A stretch of 64,000 nucleotides of DNA from Paludibacter sp. (GTDB taxonomy: Bacteria; Bacteroidota; Bacteroidia; Bacteroidales; Paludibacteraceae): NCBI GenBank assembly GCA_024710005.1, contig JANJVQ010000018.1, positions 146,764 to 210,763 on the forward strand, in the 5' to 3' direction. Position numbers and translations under genes: made by a program. Below, one piece after another: positions 17,516 through 25,851 of the stretch. Position 1 is the stretch's first letter. Each line of letters begins with the position of its first letter. The notes under the pieces were generated by a model that was not told where the DNA came from, did not search any database, and saw only the letters and a program-made list of their open reading frames with translations.

Positions 17516-17553
17516 AAAAAGGAGCGACATTCATACTGCCGCTCCCTTGTAAC
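17516..17553 (-). terminator. Hairpin terminator, strongest for leftward transcription
   Basis: GGAGCG (17521-17526) pairs with CGCTCC (17540-17545). On the minus strand the stem is followed by a run of six T (17520-17515), so it would end the leftward T9SS-domain transcript. On the plus strand the downstream run is weak. Confidence 0.6.
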
Positions 17554-17584
17554 AAATAAACTCTTTAAGGCTGAAATATCATGG

Positions 17585-17884
17585 CTATTTCTTCTCCAGC
17601 TTTCTTCTTTCAACTCCTTTCTTTGAAATAATCTTTGCTATATAAATTCCTTTAGGCAAGGATTTCACGCAAATATCCTCATCGCTTGAAACTTCTTCTT
17701 TTGTCATCAGAATTTTACAGTGGATATTACTGATAATCAGCTTAGCGGTACCAACAATACCACTGACGCGAAAGAAATCAGCCGTAGGGTTCGGGAACAG
17801 ACTGATTTTTGTATTTTGAGTGGTTTGAAAGTTTGAGATTTCCATAACATCCAATAATATTTGTCGATTTTGAATTGTTGACAA
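17585..17884 (-). CDS. Orphan type IX secretion C-terminal sorting domain
   Basis: A 99-residue open frame whose whole recognisable part is a T9SS type A C-terminal domain: ISLFPNPTADFFRVSG, then AKLIISNIHCKILM, the LPKGIYIAKIIS motif and a basic end (KKGVERRKLEKK). Such domains normally end much larger secreted proteins and are cleaved on export. Here there is no signal peptide and no cargo; only about 25 residues of ordinary sequence precede it, and the region upstream (17885-18043) has no matching open frame. The start may be Met1 or Met14. It is probably the remnant of a deleted surface-protein gene, or a small protein using this fold for another purpose. A terminator follows. Confidence 0.6.
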   Translation of the reverse strand: MSTIQNRQILLDVMEISNFQTTQNTKISLFPNPTADFFRVSGIVGTAKLIISNIHCKILMTKEEVSSDEDICVKSLPKGIYIAKIISKKGVERRKLEKK

Positions 17885-18043
17885 TAAAAGCTATCATCAG
17901 GCTTACAAAATTAAGATATACATAAAACATTTCGATTAGTGTAAACCCTGATTTTATATCCGTGTAAACCCTGATTCGTCATCTCTGATATCGGATTTAG
18001 AAATGCACCCAAAGGCTGATGTTAAAATCCAAACAGGAAAGAT

Positions 18044-18697
18044 CTATATGGAAACCATATTATTCTTTATGGCATAAAGCACCAAATTGATGGTATTTTT
18101 GGTGTTGGTCTTTTTTAGCAATGCTGAGCGATGTGACTCGACCGTCTTGATACTTATAAATAACTTTGAGGCTATTTCACTTACTGTTAATCCCTCACAA
18201 AAATACTGCAAGACTTCTTCTTCACGTGAAGTTAATTTTTCATGATGCCGGTCGGCTTTATTAAGTATCACTTCTTCGCTTTTGTCCATATTGAGGATAA
18301 TCTGACGCAACACATCGTTGGAAAAATAACACGCTCCCCTGGCAATTGTATTAATTGCCTTTTCAAATTCCTGTTTGCCCGCTGTTTTCAGGACAAATCC
18401 GGATACTCCTGCATTGGTCATTTCAAAATAATTAGCCTTATCGTTCAACATGGTAAGCACCAAAATTTTGAGTTCCGGACGTACCTGTAATGCCTTCCGT
18501 GTAGCCTCCAAGCCGCCCATCACCGGCATTTCTATGTCCATAATTACCAAATCAGGCTGAAGAGTCTCAAGCATTTCCAGCAAAACCTGTCCGTTTTCCG
18601 CCTCGGCAATTACTTTACCCAAACCTTCATTTTCAATCAAAAGTTTTATTCCTTCACGGAATAAGGGATGATCATCAACAACAATTATCTTATTCAT
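18044..18697 (-). CDS. NarL/LuxR-family response regulator
   Basis: A 217-residue two-domain regulator. The receiver domain (about 1-120) has the acidic pocket VVDDHP, the phosphoacceptor aspartate in LVIMDIEMPVMGG (Asp54 or close) and the lysine in GFVLKTAG. The C-terminal LuxR-type helix-turn-helix (about 150-210) reads LTSREEEVLQYFCEGLTVSE and then KLFISIKTVESHRSALLKK. It lies 5 bp after the histidine kinase gene on the same strand, so the two make a cognate pair. Targets are not evident; the nearest gene downstream is the orphan T9SS domain. Confidence 0.93.
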   Translation of the reverse strand: MNKIIVVDDHPLFREGIKLLIENEGLGKVIAEAENGQVLLEMLETLQPDLVIMDIEMPVMGGLEATRKALQVRPELKILVLTMLNDKANYFEMTNAGVSGFVLKTAGKQEFEKAINTIARGACYFSNDVLRQIILNMDKSEEVILNKADRHHEKLTSREEEVLQYFCEGLTVSEIASKLFISIKTVESHRSALLKKTNTKNTINLVLYAIKNNMVSI

Positions 18698-18702
18698 TAC
18701 GA

Positions 18703-20073
18703 CTATATTTTAACATCTTCGGATTTATTTCCTACGGGGATTTGTATCAAAACCTGCATTCCTTCCCCGGGTCTGGCTTTTACTTCCATATCACCCTTCA
18801 TAATCAGAACCCGTTGCTGGATATTCATCAATCCGAGTCCTTTTTTTTGTTTTCTGATTCTCTCCCAATCAAAACCTGCTCCGTTATCAGCATAAGTAAA
18901 TGAGATTATCTTCTTTAACTGATCATAATCAAATGTGATATCTACCCTGGAAGCATTGGCATACGTAAGGGTATTTTTAATCAGTTCGGTCGTGATTCTG
19001 TAAAGCATAAGTTCCTGAAAACTACCAAAACGGTCATTTGTATTCGCTACAAAGTTGATATTGATTTTTCTTGTCAGGTTAATTTGTTGCACAAAATCAT
19101 TTAATGCACTTATATAGCCGACTTCTGACAGAAACTGAGAGCTTAACCCACGCGCCATCTCACGTGCTGTCTGAATTGCCATTTCAATGCTGTGACTCCC
19201 CTTCTCCACAATTATCTTTTTCTTCTCAGCATCATCAGTATCGGCGAGCCACTGAAAATATAATTTAATAGTAGAAAGCAACGGTCCCATTCCGTCGTGC
19301 AGCTCAGCCGAAAACCGGTTTCGCTCCCGTTCTTCCACATCAACTGTTATATTCAGCATTTGAATCGTTCTTTCTCTGATACGCGCTTCCAACTCGTTAT
19401 TCAAATCAACCAATGCCTGTTGCGCCCTTTTTTTCTCCTCAATATCATTTTTTAACTGCTCCTCCATCTGTTTCCGGCATGTAATGTCGATATGCGTACC
19501 GTACATCAACAAAGGTTTTCCGTCTGCAGTCCACGTTTTCACTCTGCCAACCTGATGAAACCAGACCCAATGACCTTTTTTATGTCGCATTCTCACTTCC
19601 ACTGAATGAAAGGGTAATTCTCCTGAAAAATGTTTTTGCAACATTTCATCGGCAAAAGGAATATCGTCAGGATGTGTGATAGCCCTCCAACCTTTCTTTC
19701 CCAGCAAAGCAAGTCCGATTTTTATTTCTGTACTGGTATATCCAAGATTTTTAGCCCAGATACTGTTAAATTTCACCTTACCAGTTTGTACATTCCACTC
19801 GAGGGTACCGATGTTTGCTCCTTCCAACACATCTTCGAGCTGAAGTTTTGTTTTGCTCAAAGCTTCTTCGGCCTTCTTCCTTCCCGAACGCTCGTTTTCA
19901 GCCAGTTTCACAATCTGTGCTTCTAACTTCGACTGATAATCAAGCAACTCATGTAACAAATCCAACACCTCACCATTGGCCGCACTCAGGGATTCGCCTG
20001 ACTCTTTGATGCGAATAAAATCCTCCGTTTTCCGGCGAATATCGGAATATATATAATTGATCGGGTATTTCAT
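18703..20073 (-). CDS. Soluble PAS-domain sensor histidine kinase (HisKA_3 type)
   Basis: A 456-residue kinase with no membrane helix or signal peptide, so it senses a cytoplasmic cue. In order: an N-terminal helical/coiled-coil part (about 1-80), a PAS domain with PAC (about 85-205, including GYTSTEIKIG, MRHKKGHWVWFHQVGRV and GTHIDITCRKQMEEQ), a second coiled coil, the NarX-type phosphoacceptor ERERNRFSAELHDGMGPLLS (His in LHDG) and an HATPase domain with YADNGAGFDWERI and GLGLMNIQQRV. The partner is the NarL-type regulator 5 bp downstream. The PAS ligand is unknown. A minus-strand TATCTTTG box at 20147-20140 may be its -7 element. Confidence 0.92.
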   Translation of the reverse strand: MKYPINYIYSDIRRKTEDFIRIKESGESLSAANGEVLDLLHELLDYQSKLEAQIVKLAENERSGRKKAEEALSKTKLQLEDVLEGANIGTLEWNVQTGKVKFNSIWAKNLGYTSTEIKIGLALLGKKGWRAITHPDDIPFADEMLQKHFSGELPFHSVEVRMRHKKGHWVWFHQVGRVKTWTADGKPLLMYGTHIDITCRKQMEEQLKNDIEEKKRAQQALVDLNNELEARIRERTIQMLNITVDVEERERNRFSAELHDGMGPLLSTIKLYFQWLADTDDAEKKKIIVEKGSHSIEMAIQTAREMARGLSSQFLSEVGYISALNDFVQQINLTRKININFVANTNDRFGSFQELMLYRITTELIKNTLTYANASRVDITFDYDQLKKIISFTYADNGAGFDWERIRKQKKGLGLMNIQQRVLIMKGDMEVKARPGEGMQVLIQIPVGNKSEDVKI

Positions 20074-20207
20074 ATAATTAATAAACCTGCTGCTGTTGTA
20101 ATCTCAGAAATCATTCTGGGTATTTCCAAGCCGGATATGCAAAGATAATATTTTATCCCGAAAGCCATTGAAAAAGAAACATGCGACTTAAAATTGGTAA
20201 AACACGC

Positions 20208-20238
20208 TTGTGTCTTCAGCATAAAACCCTTACTTTTG
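20208..20238 (+). promoter_or_regulatory. Promoter of the Nudix gene
   Basis: TTG at 20208-20210, then 20 bp, then TACTTTTG at 20231-20238, matching the Bacteroidota TTTG-N19-TAnnTTTG pattern. It lies 43 bp before the start codon at 20282. Confidence 0.55.
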
Positions 20239-20281
20239 GACCACAAAAAAACACCTGCAACTTATTTATAACTAAAGAAGA

Positions 20282-21001
20282 ATGATAAGAACATCAGAGA
20301 ATCAGCACAACGGAATCATCGTCGACCACGAAAGCCTTCCGGAAGACAGAACCGAATTAAAAACAGCAATAGAACGATTATTCGCAACCAAACACGATAA
20401 AAATCTGGTGTGGATTAAAATCCCGATTGAGAAAGCAGCACTGATTCCTGCACTTACGTTACTTGGCTTTGAGTTTCACCACTGCGACGAGCGCAATCTT
20501 ATGCTTGTCAAAAAAATAAACCCCGAAGCATTTGTCCCGGCAACAAAAAACTACATCGTGGGCGTGGGTGCAATCGTATTCCACGAGCATAAACTTTTGG
20601 TTATCAAAGATCGTTTTTCACCAGGCTATAAACTTCCCGGCGGACATATTGAAAAAAATGAATCAATTAAAGAAGCGCTTACAAGAGAAGTATTTGAGGA
20701 AACCGGTATCAACATTCGTTTTGAATCTATCATGAACATCGGGCATTTTCGTAACGGGCAATTCGGAGAATCAAATCTCTACATCGTGTGTACCGCACAA
20801 GCCTTATCTTACGAAATAAAAATACATGACGACTCGGAAATCCTTGACGCAAGGTGGATAAATCCTGTTGAATTTCTTCGTTCAGAAGAGGTGAATGCCT
20901 ACAACAAAAGCGTGGTGGAAGCAGCAATCAACAACAAAGAATTGAAGCTAACCGAGCAACAGATTAAATTAAGAGTGGCAAACGGAGAAGTTTTTTTCTG
21001 A
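20282..21001 (+). CDS. Nudix hydrolase, NUDT6-like two-domain form
   Basis: A 239-residue protein with an N-terminal domain of about 85 residues resembling the pre-Nudix domain of NUDT6/plant Nudix proteins (LVWIKIPIEKAALIPALTLL, then GFEFHHCDERNLMLVK). The Nudix box is complete: GGHIEKNESIKEALTREVFE followed by ETGI. Nudix enzymes cleave nucleoside diphosphates linked to another group; the exact substrate cannot be told here. It has its own promoter and stands alone between the kinase (divergent) and a lipoprotein gene. Confidence 0.88.
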   Translation: MIRTSENQHNGIIVDHESLPEDRTELKTAIERLFATKHDKNLVWIKIPIEKAALIPALTLLGFEFHHCDERNLMLVKKINPEAFVPATKNYIVGVGAIVFHEHKLLVIKDRFSPGYKLPGGHIEKNESIKEALTREVFEETGINIRFESIMNIGHFRNGQFGESNLYIVCTAQALSYEIKIHDDSEILDARWINPVEFLRSEEVNAYNKSVVEAAINNKELKLTEQQIKLRVANGEVFF

Positions 21002-21169
21002 TTTTTTAATTAAAAAATCATGAAATTATGAAAAATACATATATCTTTGCATAAATAAATTTCTCTTAGCTTTATCATCCACAGACTTAATATACTAACC
21101 ATATTGCGAAAGCCGAAAAGCATACGAGTAGGCATTTTTAATCCATTTAATCTTTTAATTTATTGTATT

Positions 21170-22396
21170 ATGAAAAAATCTAATTTATTTCTGTCATTAG
21201 GAGTAATCCTGCTATCTACAATCGCCTGCGATTCAGAATTGGACTTAGACAAAGATCTGAAATTCTCAAAATTACCTGTTGAAGAACAAAAACAAAAGAT
21301 TGAGGAAAATGGCATTCAACTCGTTAACTCGATGGAGGGTCTGCTTGAAACAGAGGCTATGCTTGCTATGACAAACATGATTTCCTTGAGTGAATCTGAC
21401 GGGTACTATAATGCTCCTATGCAAAGGTTAATCTCTGATTTAAGAAGAGGCAATAAAAATGCAATCAGTAACTTCGACAAACAAATGAGGGTTAGCTATG
21501 TTGATAGCGATGTATGGGGTGAATACAGCTACAACTTTCAAACAGGAGAAATGGATAAGACGAGAACCCTGGTTAACAAACTCATTATGCACTTCCCTGC
21601 CGATTCAATTACGACAACGAACAATGCCGAAATAACAGTTAATTACGAAGAGTCTTCTGTAAAAGTCCCGGAATCAGAGGATTATTATCCTTCAAAGATT
21701 ACTTTCACCATGAAAGTGAATTCAAATGTAGTAATGAGTGCAAGTTTTAACGGATCATACTACAGCGACGGCTCACCTGAACAGGTAACACAAACACTTA
21801 ATATTGACAGCTACAGCTGGACTGCAGAAGTGAAGAACAGCAAGAAAAAAGCATCTGAGTCTTACGAATTCAAGAAAGGTAAAACAATAATACTCAAATC
21901 TGTAGCTGAATTAAACGGAAAACTCACGGAAGAACAACTCCAGAATGCCTTTGAAAATGATACACCTGAGGATGCAATAGAAGATTTTGCTCTTTACTTT
22001 CAGGCGATGGACATCGCAATAAAAGGAGGAACTACTGACTTCGAGGAGCTAGCAAAAGAGATTAGAATCGTTAACGGAAATCCGCAGTTAACAGAGAAAC
22101 AATATGCAAATGAAATGGTTAGAATTCTCAACAAACACCTTATCTGCATTGCTTTCTTTGTTGAAGAAAACAGAAAATTTGCTGAAGCTGAATTGTATAT
22201 TGAAGAAGTATCCAAAGAGCGTTACTATTACAACAGTTATACCGGTCAATATGAAATTCAAACTTATACCGATTATGTTCCAACTCCCCGTTTTGTTTTA
22301 AGTGATGGCTCTAAGGTAAGTGCCGAAGAATTTGTTCAGACTGGCTTTGATAATTTGATTAGCAAGATTGAAGAAATGGTTGAATCATACGAATAA
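21170..22396 (+). CDS. Lipoprotein of unknown function
   Basis: A 408-residue predicted lipoprotein: basic start MKKSNLF, hydrophobic core, and a lipobox ending at Cys20 (LLSTIAC). Acidic residues follow the cysteine (DSELDLDKD), which in Bacteroidota suggests export to the cell surface. The rest is a charged, mostly alpha/beta soluble protein, rich in Tyr near the end (RYYYNSYTGQYEIQTY). I do not recognise the family. The ATG at 21170 is used rather than a TTG 22 codons upstream because only it gives a signal peptide. A TATCTTTG box lies at 21042-21049, implying a leader of about 110 nt. A two-way terminator follows. Confidence 0.75.
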   Translation: MKKSNLFLSLGVILLSTIACDSELDLDKDLKFSKLPVEEQKQKIEENGIQLVNSMEGLLETEAMLAMTNMISLSESDGYYNAPMQRLISDLRRGNKNAISNFDKQMRVSYVDSDVWGEYSYNFQTGEMDKTRTLVNKLIMHFPADSITTTNNAEITVNYEESSVKVPESEDYYPSKITFTMKVNSNVVMSASFNGSYYSDGSPEQVTQTLNIDSYSWTAEVKNSKKKASESYEFKKGKTIILKSVAELNGKLTEEQLQNAFENDTPEDAIEDFALYFQAMDIAIKGGTTDFEELAKEIRIVNGNPQLTEKQYANEMVRILNKHLICIAFFVEENRKFAEAELYIEEVSKERYYYNSYTGQYEIQTYTDYVPTPRFVLSDGSKVSAEEFVQTGFDNLISKIEEMVESYE

Positions 22397-22419
22397 ATAA
22401 TAAATCTGCAATAATATAA

Positions 22420-22451
22420 AATAGCAAAAGGGTTTTCACTCTTTTGCTATT
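22420..22451. terminator. Bidirectional terminator between convergent genes
   Basis: AATAGCAAAAG (22420-22430) and CTTTTGCTATT (22441-22451) form a perfect 11-bp stem with a 10-nt loop, flanked by A/T runs on both sides. It serves the lipoprotein gene on the plus strand; its right arm enters the last codons of the DUF4249 gene on the minus strand. Confidence 0.75.
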
Positions 22452-23292
22452 TTATTATAACTCTCTCGTTCCTAACCGCTGCCCCATACCAGATTCCAAA
22501 ACCCGGCTCACTAATATTCGAATGAAGCGGCTTGACTTCAGTGACAGCAATATTTCCTGAAACCAGAGAAAACATGTTCAGGTGTTTAAAAAAAAGTGTT
22601 GACACACTATCGATGGCTGAAATTTTGATATCCACTGTATCACCCACCACAAAAAACTTTCCTTCAGCAAATGACGAGTCTGTTTTGGCAGGATAAGGAC
22701 TTATCTGAAATGTTTGAATACCACTTAAGTTCAATCCATCATTAAAAAGAACAGGTGTTTTTATAAATCGTGTATCTTTTCTTTTTCTGGTTTGAATACG
22801 ATACGAGTTTTTCGCATGATCATTCAGATTGATTCTTACTGCCAACACCCGCAGCGAATCAACATCTGTTTGACCCATACCAACTGATTCAACCTGAAAA
22901 CCAGCTGGTATCGTTGTACTGGAGTATAAGGTATATCCTCCATACTCTACCTTCAGGTCATAAGTTTTACCTTCTTCCCCGATAATTTCAGTACCTTTAT
23001 AAACATAAGGCGGAAAATAGCTTTTATCCCATTTTGAGGTTAGTATCTCAGTTTTATCACCGTCACTAACTGTCACTTTTGCATATCGGATTACATAGTC
23101 AAGAATGGTAGTGGTATCAACGGTCTTCGACAAGGGAACATTTAAAGAAAGGTAAACGACCGGATATTTTCCGGACTCAATGACACCTTCAACGATAATT
23201 TTCTGTGTATATCCCTTTATCGTATAATCCAGATCAGGATTACAACTTGCAATTAGCCCGATAAAAATAATTATATAGACGTATTTCTTCAT
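22447..23292 (-). CDS. DUF4249 family lipoprotein, partner of the TonB receptor
   Basis: A 281-residue lipoprotein: MKKYVYIIIFIGLIASC with the lipid-carrying Cys17, followed by NPDLDY. The body has the DUF4249 layout: an opening strand with IIVEGVIESGKYPVVYLSLN, a middle YVYKGTEIIGEEGKTYDLKV and the TTIPAGFQV hinge. DUF4249 proteins are found with TonB-dependent receptors in Bacteroidota and probably act on the outer membrane as part of the uptake machinery. Here it follows the receptor gene by 30 bp on the same strand, as expected. The substrate is unknown. Confidence 0.8.
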   Translation of the reverse strand: MKKYVYIIIFIGLIASCNPDLDYTIKGYTQKIIVEGVIESGKYPVVYLSLNVPLSKTVDTTTILDYVIRYAKVTVSDGDKTEILTSKWDKSYFPPYVYKGTEIIGEEGKTYDLKVEYGGYTLYSSTTIPAGFQVESVGMGQTDVDSLRVLAVRINLNDHAKNSYRIQTRKRKDTRFIKTPVLFNDGLNLSGIQTFQISPYPAKTDSSFAEGKFFVVGDTVDIKISAIDSVSTLFFKHLNMFSLVSGNIAVTEVKPLHSNISEPGFGIWYGAAVRNERVIIK

Positions 23293-23322
23293 TTGTGTAT
23301 GTTCTGTGCCATATTTTTTGAA

Positions 23323-25458
23323 TTAGAACCGGAAAGTCCACGATAAAGACGGAAGTATCGGTATCAGATAATGCATCTTTATCTGATAATCAAAGTTACC
23401 CTCATCAGCCACCGTTTTATAATATACCATAAATGGATTTGCCCTGTTATACACATTATATAATGAGAAATTCAATTCTGAGTGCAATTTATTCCAAACC
23501 GGCAATTTATAAACAAGCGACAAATCCAGGCGGTGGTAATCTGGCATCACAAATGAATTATGTTTACTATATTCAAGAACTACATTGCCATCCACAATAT
23601 ACCAGCTTCTCGGCAGGTTCAGACGGCTCCCTGTTGCATATACATATGTAGCATTCAGCGTTAGTTTGTCATTAACCTGATAAATACCAATTAGCGACAT
23701 ATCATGCCGGCGGTCATTGTTAGCCAGATAAGGCAAACCGTTGTTTATATCATCAAATTGTCTGAAATTCCACCCCAGCGTATAATTAAACCAACCGGTA
23801 AAATTTCCGAAATTCTTTCGAAGCATAAACTCAGAGCCATAGGCATAAGCTCTTCCCCTGAAAAGTAATCTTTCGATATTATGTTCAGTCATTAAATCAT
23901 TTAGTTTACCTCCGTATTCAAGCAGATTAGCAAATGATTTATAATATGCTTCCACGCTAAATTCCCATTTATTATCGTTCAGGCTTCTGAAATAACCACC
24001 TGAAAAATGCCACAAAGAAGAGGGCTTAACCCACTCTGATGCCGACACAAAAATCTCCACCGGCAGCCCCAGGTTAATTAACTGAACCCTGTTTGAAAAC
24101 TGAAAATGTTTGGTTGCAGAAATTTTCAGAGATGATGCTTCATTTAACATCAAACGGCTAAAAAATCTGGGTTCTATTGCTGTATATAACTTTTCAGTAG
24201 ACATCAGGTCTTTTATTCTCATTGAAGTATTATATAATCTGTCCGGATGTTTAAGATGGACACCGGCTCTTATGCCTGCATTTATCAATAACGGACCGTT
24301 TTCCCATTCATCACGAAAATACAATGCGATATTGGTAAACTGATTATATTTAAGACTGAAATTAAGGGTATCATTCGTTTCCTTATTGAAAGCAAAAGGG
24401 AGTAAGTTGGCTACCATAAAATCAAAACCCGTTTTAATGTTATGATTATTGGCAATCAATATAAAATCGGACTTATAATTATAGGTAGTTCTGTCTGAAT
24501 TGACATTATAGGGAGCATTAAGCCAATTTAAACGAGTAGCCATATTGAAATTTGACACATTGAAACTATGTATCATACTGAACACCGGCGTAAAAACATG
24601 ACTGAGTTGTACGCCCCCGACACGATTTCCCCAACTTGAGGTATTGTCCTCAATAGCGAATTTACTGTTACTTGAAACTTCCAATCTGTCATTTCCGGCA
24701 TAGAAATGACCCGACAGTCTGGTTGCAGCACTTAATTTGTAATTAAACCCAAGATTTGTATCGTAAAATTCAAAATTATTTTGAGCCAGTTTGGGATCAA
24801 TACCCAAACACACCAACGCAGGCATCACAACAGCACCCAAATAACTCATTCTTAGTGCAGCATACACAGCAACATCCTTATTTATGGATGTTTTAACAGA
24901 TATCCTGGATGCCAATATCCCCAAATTACCGGCTATTTCTGTTTTATCAGGAGTTTGCACATTGTTTCTTATATCGATAACAGACGAGAGCCGCCCTCCA
25001 TATTCAGCCGGGATTCCTGATTTATAATACCTCATTTGATCAATCAGTTCAGGATTGAAGATAGAGAAAAGTCCCAATATATGCGTTGGACTCTCAACCT
25101 GGCTTCCATTTAAAAGAATCAGATTCTGATCGTTATCACCTCCCCTAACGTTCATATTCGCACTCGCCTCGCCTGCCTGTGAAATTCCACCCATATATTG
25201 AAGTGCTTTAAACGGGTCAGAATCTCCCATTAAATTGGGAATCTTTTTTAGTTCATTTACATCAACGGAGATTCCTGATGAGACCGATTTTATTTTTGAC
25301 AACGGATACCTGGAACGCACATCAACTTCTTTGATTTGCTGTGTTTTCAAGACAATAGAATTAGAATCTGTAGTATCCTTAAGTATGTGGTATGTCTGCT
25401 GAGCATAAGTAATCAATGTTACAAATATGGCGGCTAAAGCAAACAATATATGTTTCAT
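23323..25458 (-). CDS. TonB-dependent outer membrane receptor
   Basis: A 711-residue receptor starting at the ATG at 25458 (MKHILFALAAIFVTLITYAQ signal peptide). A plug domain (about 50-170) contains GDSDPFKALQYMGG, then ANMNVRGGDNDQNLILLNGS and YYKSGIPAEYGGRLSSVIDIR; the barrel ends in aromatic SWTFRF. It lacks the carboxypeptidase-regulatory-like domain that commonly precedes the plug in this group, having only about 35 residues there. It is paired with the DUF4249 lipoprotein downstream. The imported substrate cannot be judged. A minus-strand promoter lies just upstream. Confidence 0.92.
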   Translation of the reverse strand: MKHILFALAAIFVTLITYAQQTYHILKDTTDSNSIVLKTQQIKEVDVRSRYPLSKIKSVSSGISVDVNELKKIPNLMGDSDPFKALQYMGGISQAGEASANMNVRGGDNDQNLILLNGSQVESPTHILGLFSIFNPELIDQMRYYKSGIPAEYGGRLSSVIDIRNNVQTPDKTEIAGNLGILASRISVKTSINKDVAVYAALRMSYLGAVVMPALVCLGIDPKLAQNNFEFYDTNLGFNYKLSAATRLSGHFYAGNDRLEVSSNSKFAIEDNTSSWGNRVGGVQLSHVFTPVFSMIHSFNVSNFNMATRLNWLNAPYNVNSDRTTYNYKSDFILIANNHNIKTGFDFMVANLLPFAFNKETNDTLNFSLKYNQFTNIALYFRDEWENGPLLINAGIRAGVHLKHPDRLYNTSMRIKDLMSTEKLYTAIEPRFFSRLMLNEASSLKISATKHFQFSNRVQLINLGLPVEIFVSASEWVKPSSLWHFSGGYFRSLNDNKWEFSVEAYYKSFANLLEYGGKLNDLMTEHNIERLLFRGRAYAYGSEFMLRKNFGNFTGWFNYTLGWNFRQFDDINNGLPYLANNDRRHDMSLIGIYQVNDKLTLNATYVYATGSRLNLPRSWYIVDGNVVLEYSKHNSFVMPDYHRLDLSLVYKLPVWNKLHSELNFSLYNVYNRANPFMVYYKTVADEGNFDYQIKMHYLIPILPSLSWTFRF

Positions 25459-25476
25459 GCGTTGGTATGTTTGCTG

Positions 25477-25507
25477 CAAATTTAATAAAAACAATTAAAT
25501 AGTTCAA
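25477..25507 (-). promoter_or_regulatory. Promoter of the TonB receptor gene
   Basis: On the minus strand, TTG (25507-25505), 20 bp, then TAAATTTG (25484-25477) fits the Bacteroidota promoter pattern. The leader to the ATG at 25458 is very short. Confidence 0.5.
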
Positions 25508-25851
25508 TACAATGCAGTAAACATCACTAATGTAGAAAAAACTGTCTGGATTCTTTGCTTATGTGTGATATTTTTTTTCACGAATTAACGAATGTAACAC
25601 CCTACATTAACATACTCTTGATAAATTTCAAAATTATCATGCAAATTTACGCAGACTTAACTTTTTTTGTTTAAATTTGTTTCCGCATTTATTTCTGTCA
25701 GATTATAGTTTGAAACTGGTTCAGTTTTCGATTATATATTTTTTAGTTTTCTATTCTTGACTGTTAGATTAAATCGAAACCAAATTTCATTAACCCTGTA
25801 TATTATTAAAGAAAATCTTACATTGTGCCTTTTAAAAACAAAAGTTAAAGT
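25508..25851. other. AT-rich gene-free stretch between divergent genes
   Basis: No credible gene, RNA or long repeat is seen here. A plus-strand TAAATTTG at 25672-25679 could be a -7 box for the gene at 25852, but it lacks a -33 partner at the right spacing and would give a leader of about 165 nt. Confidence 0.4.
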
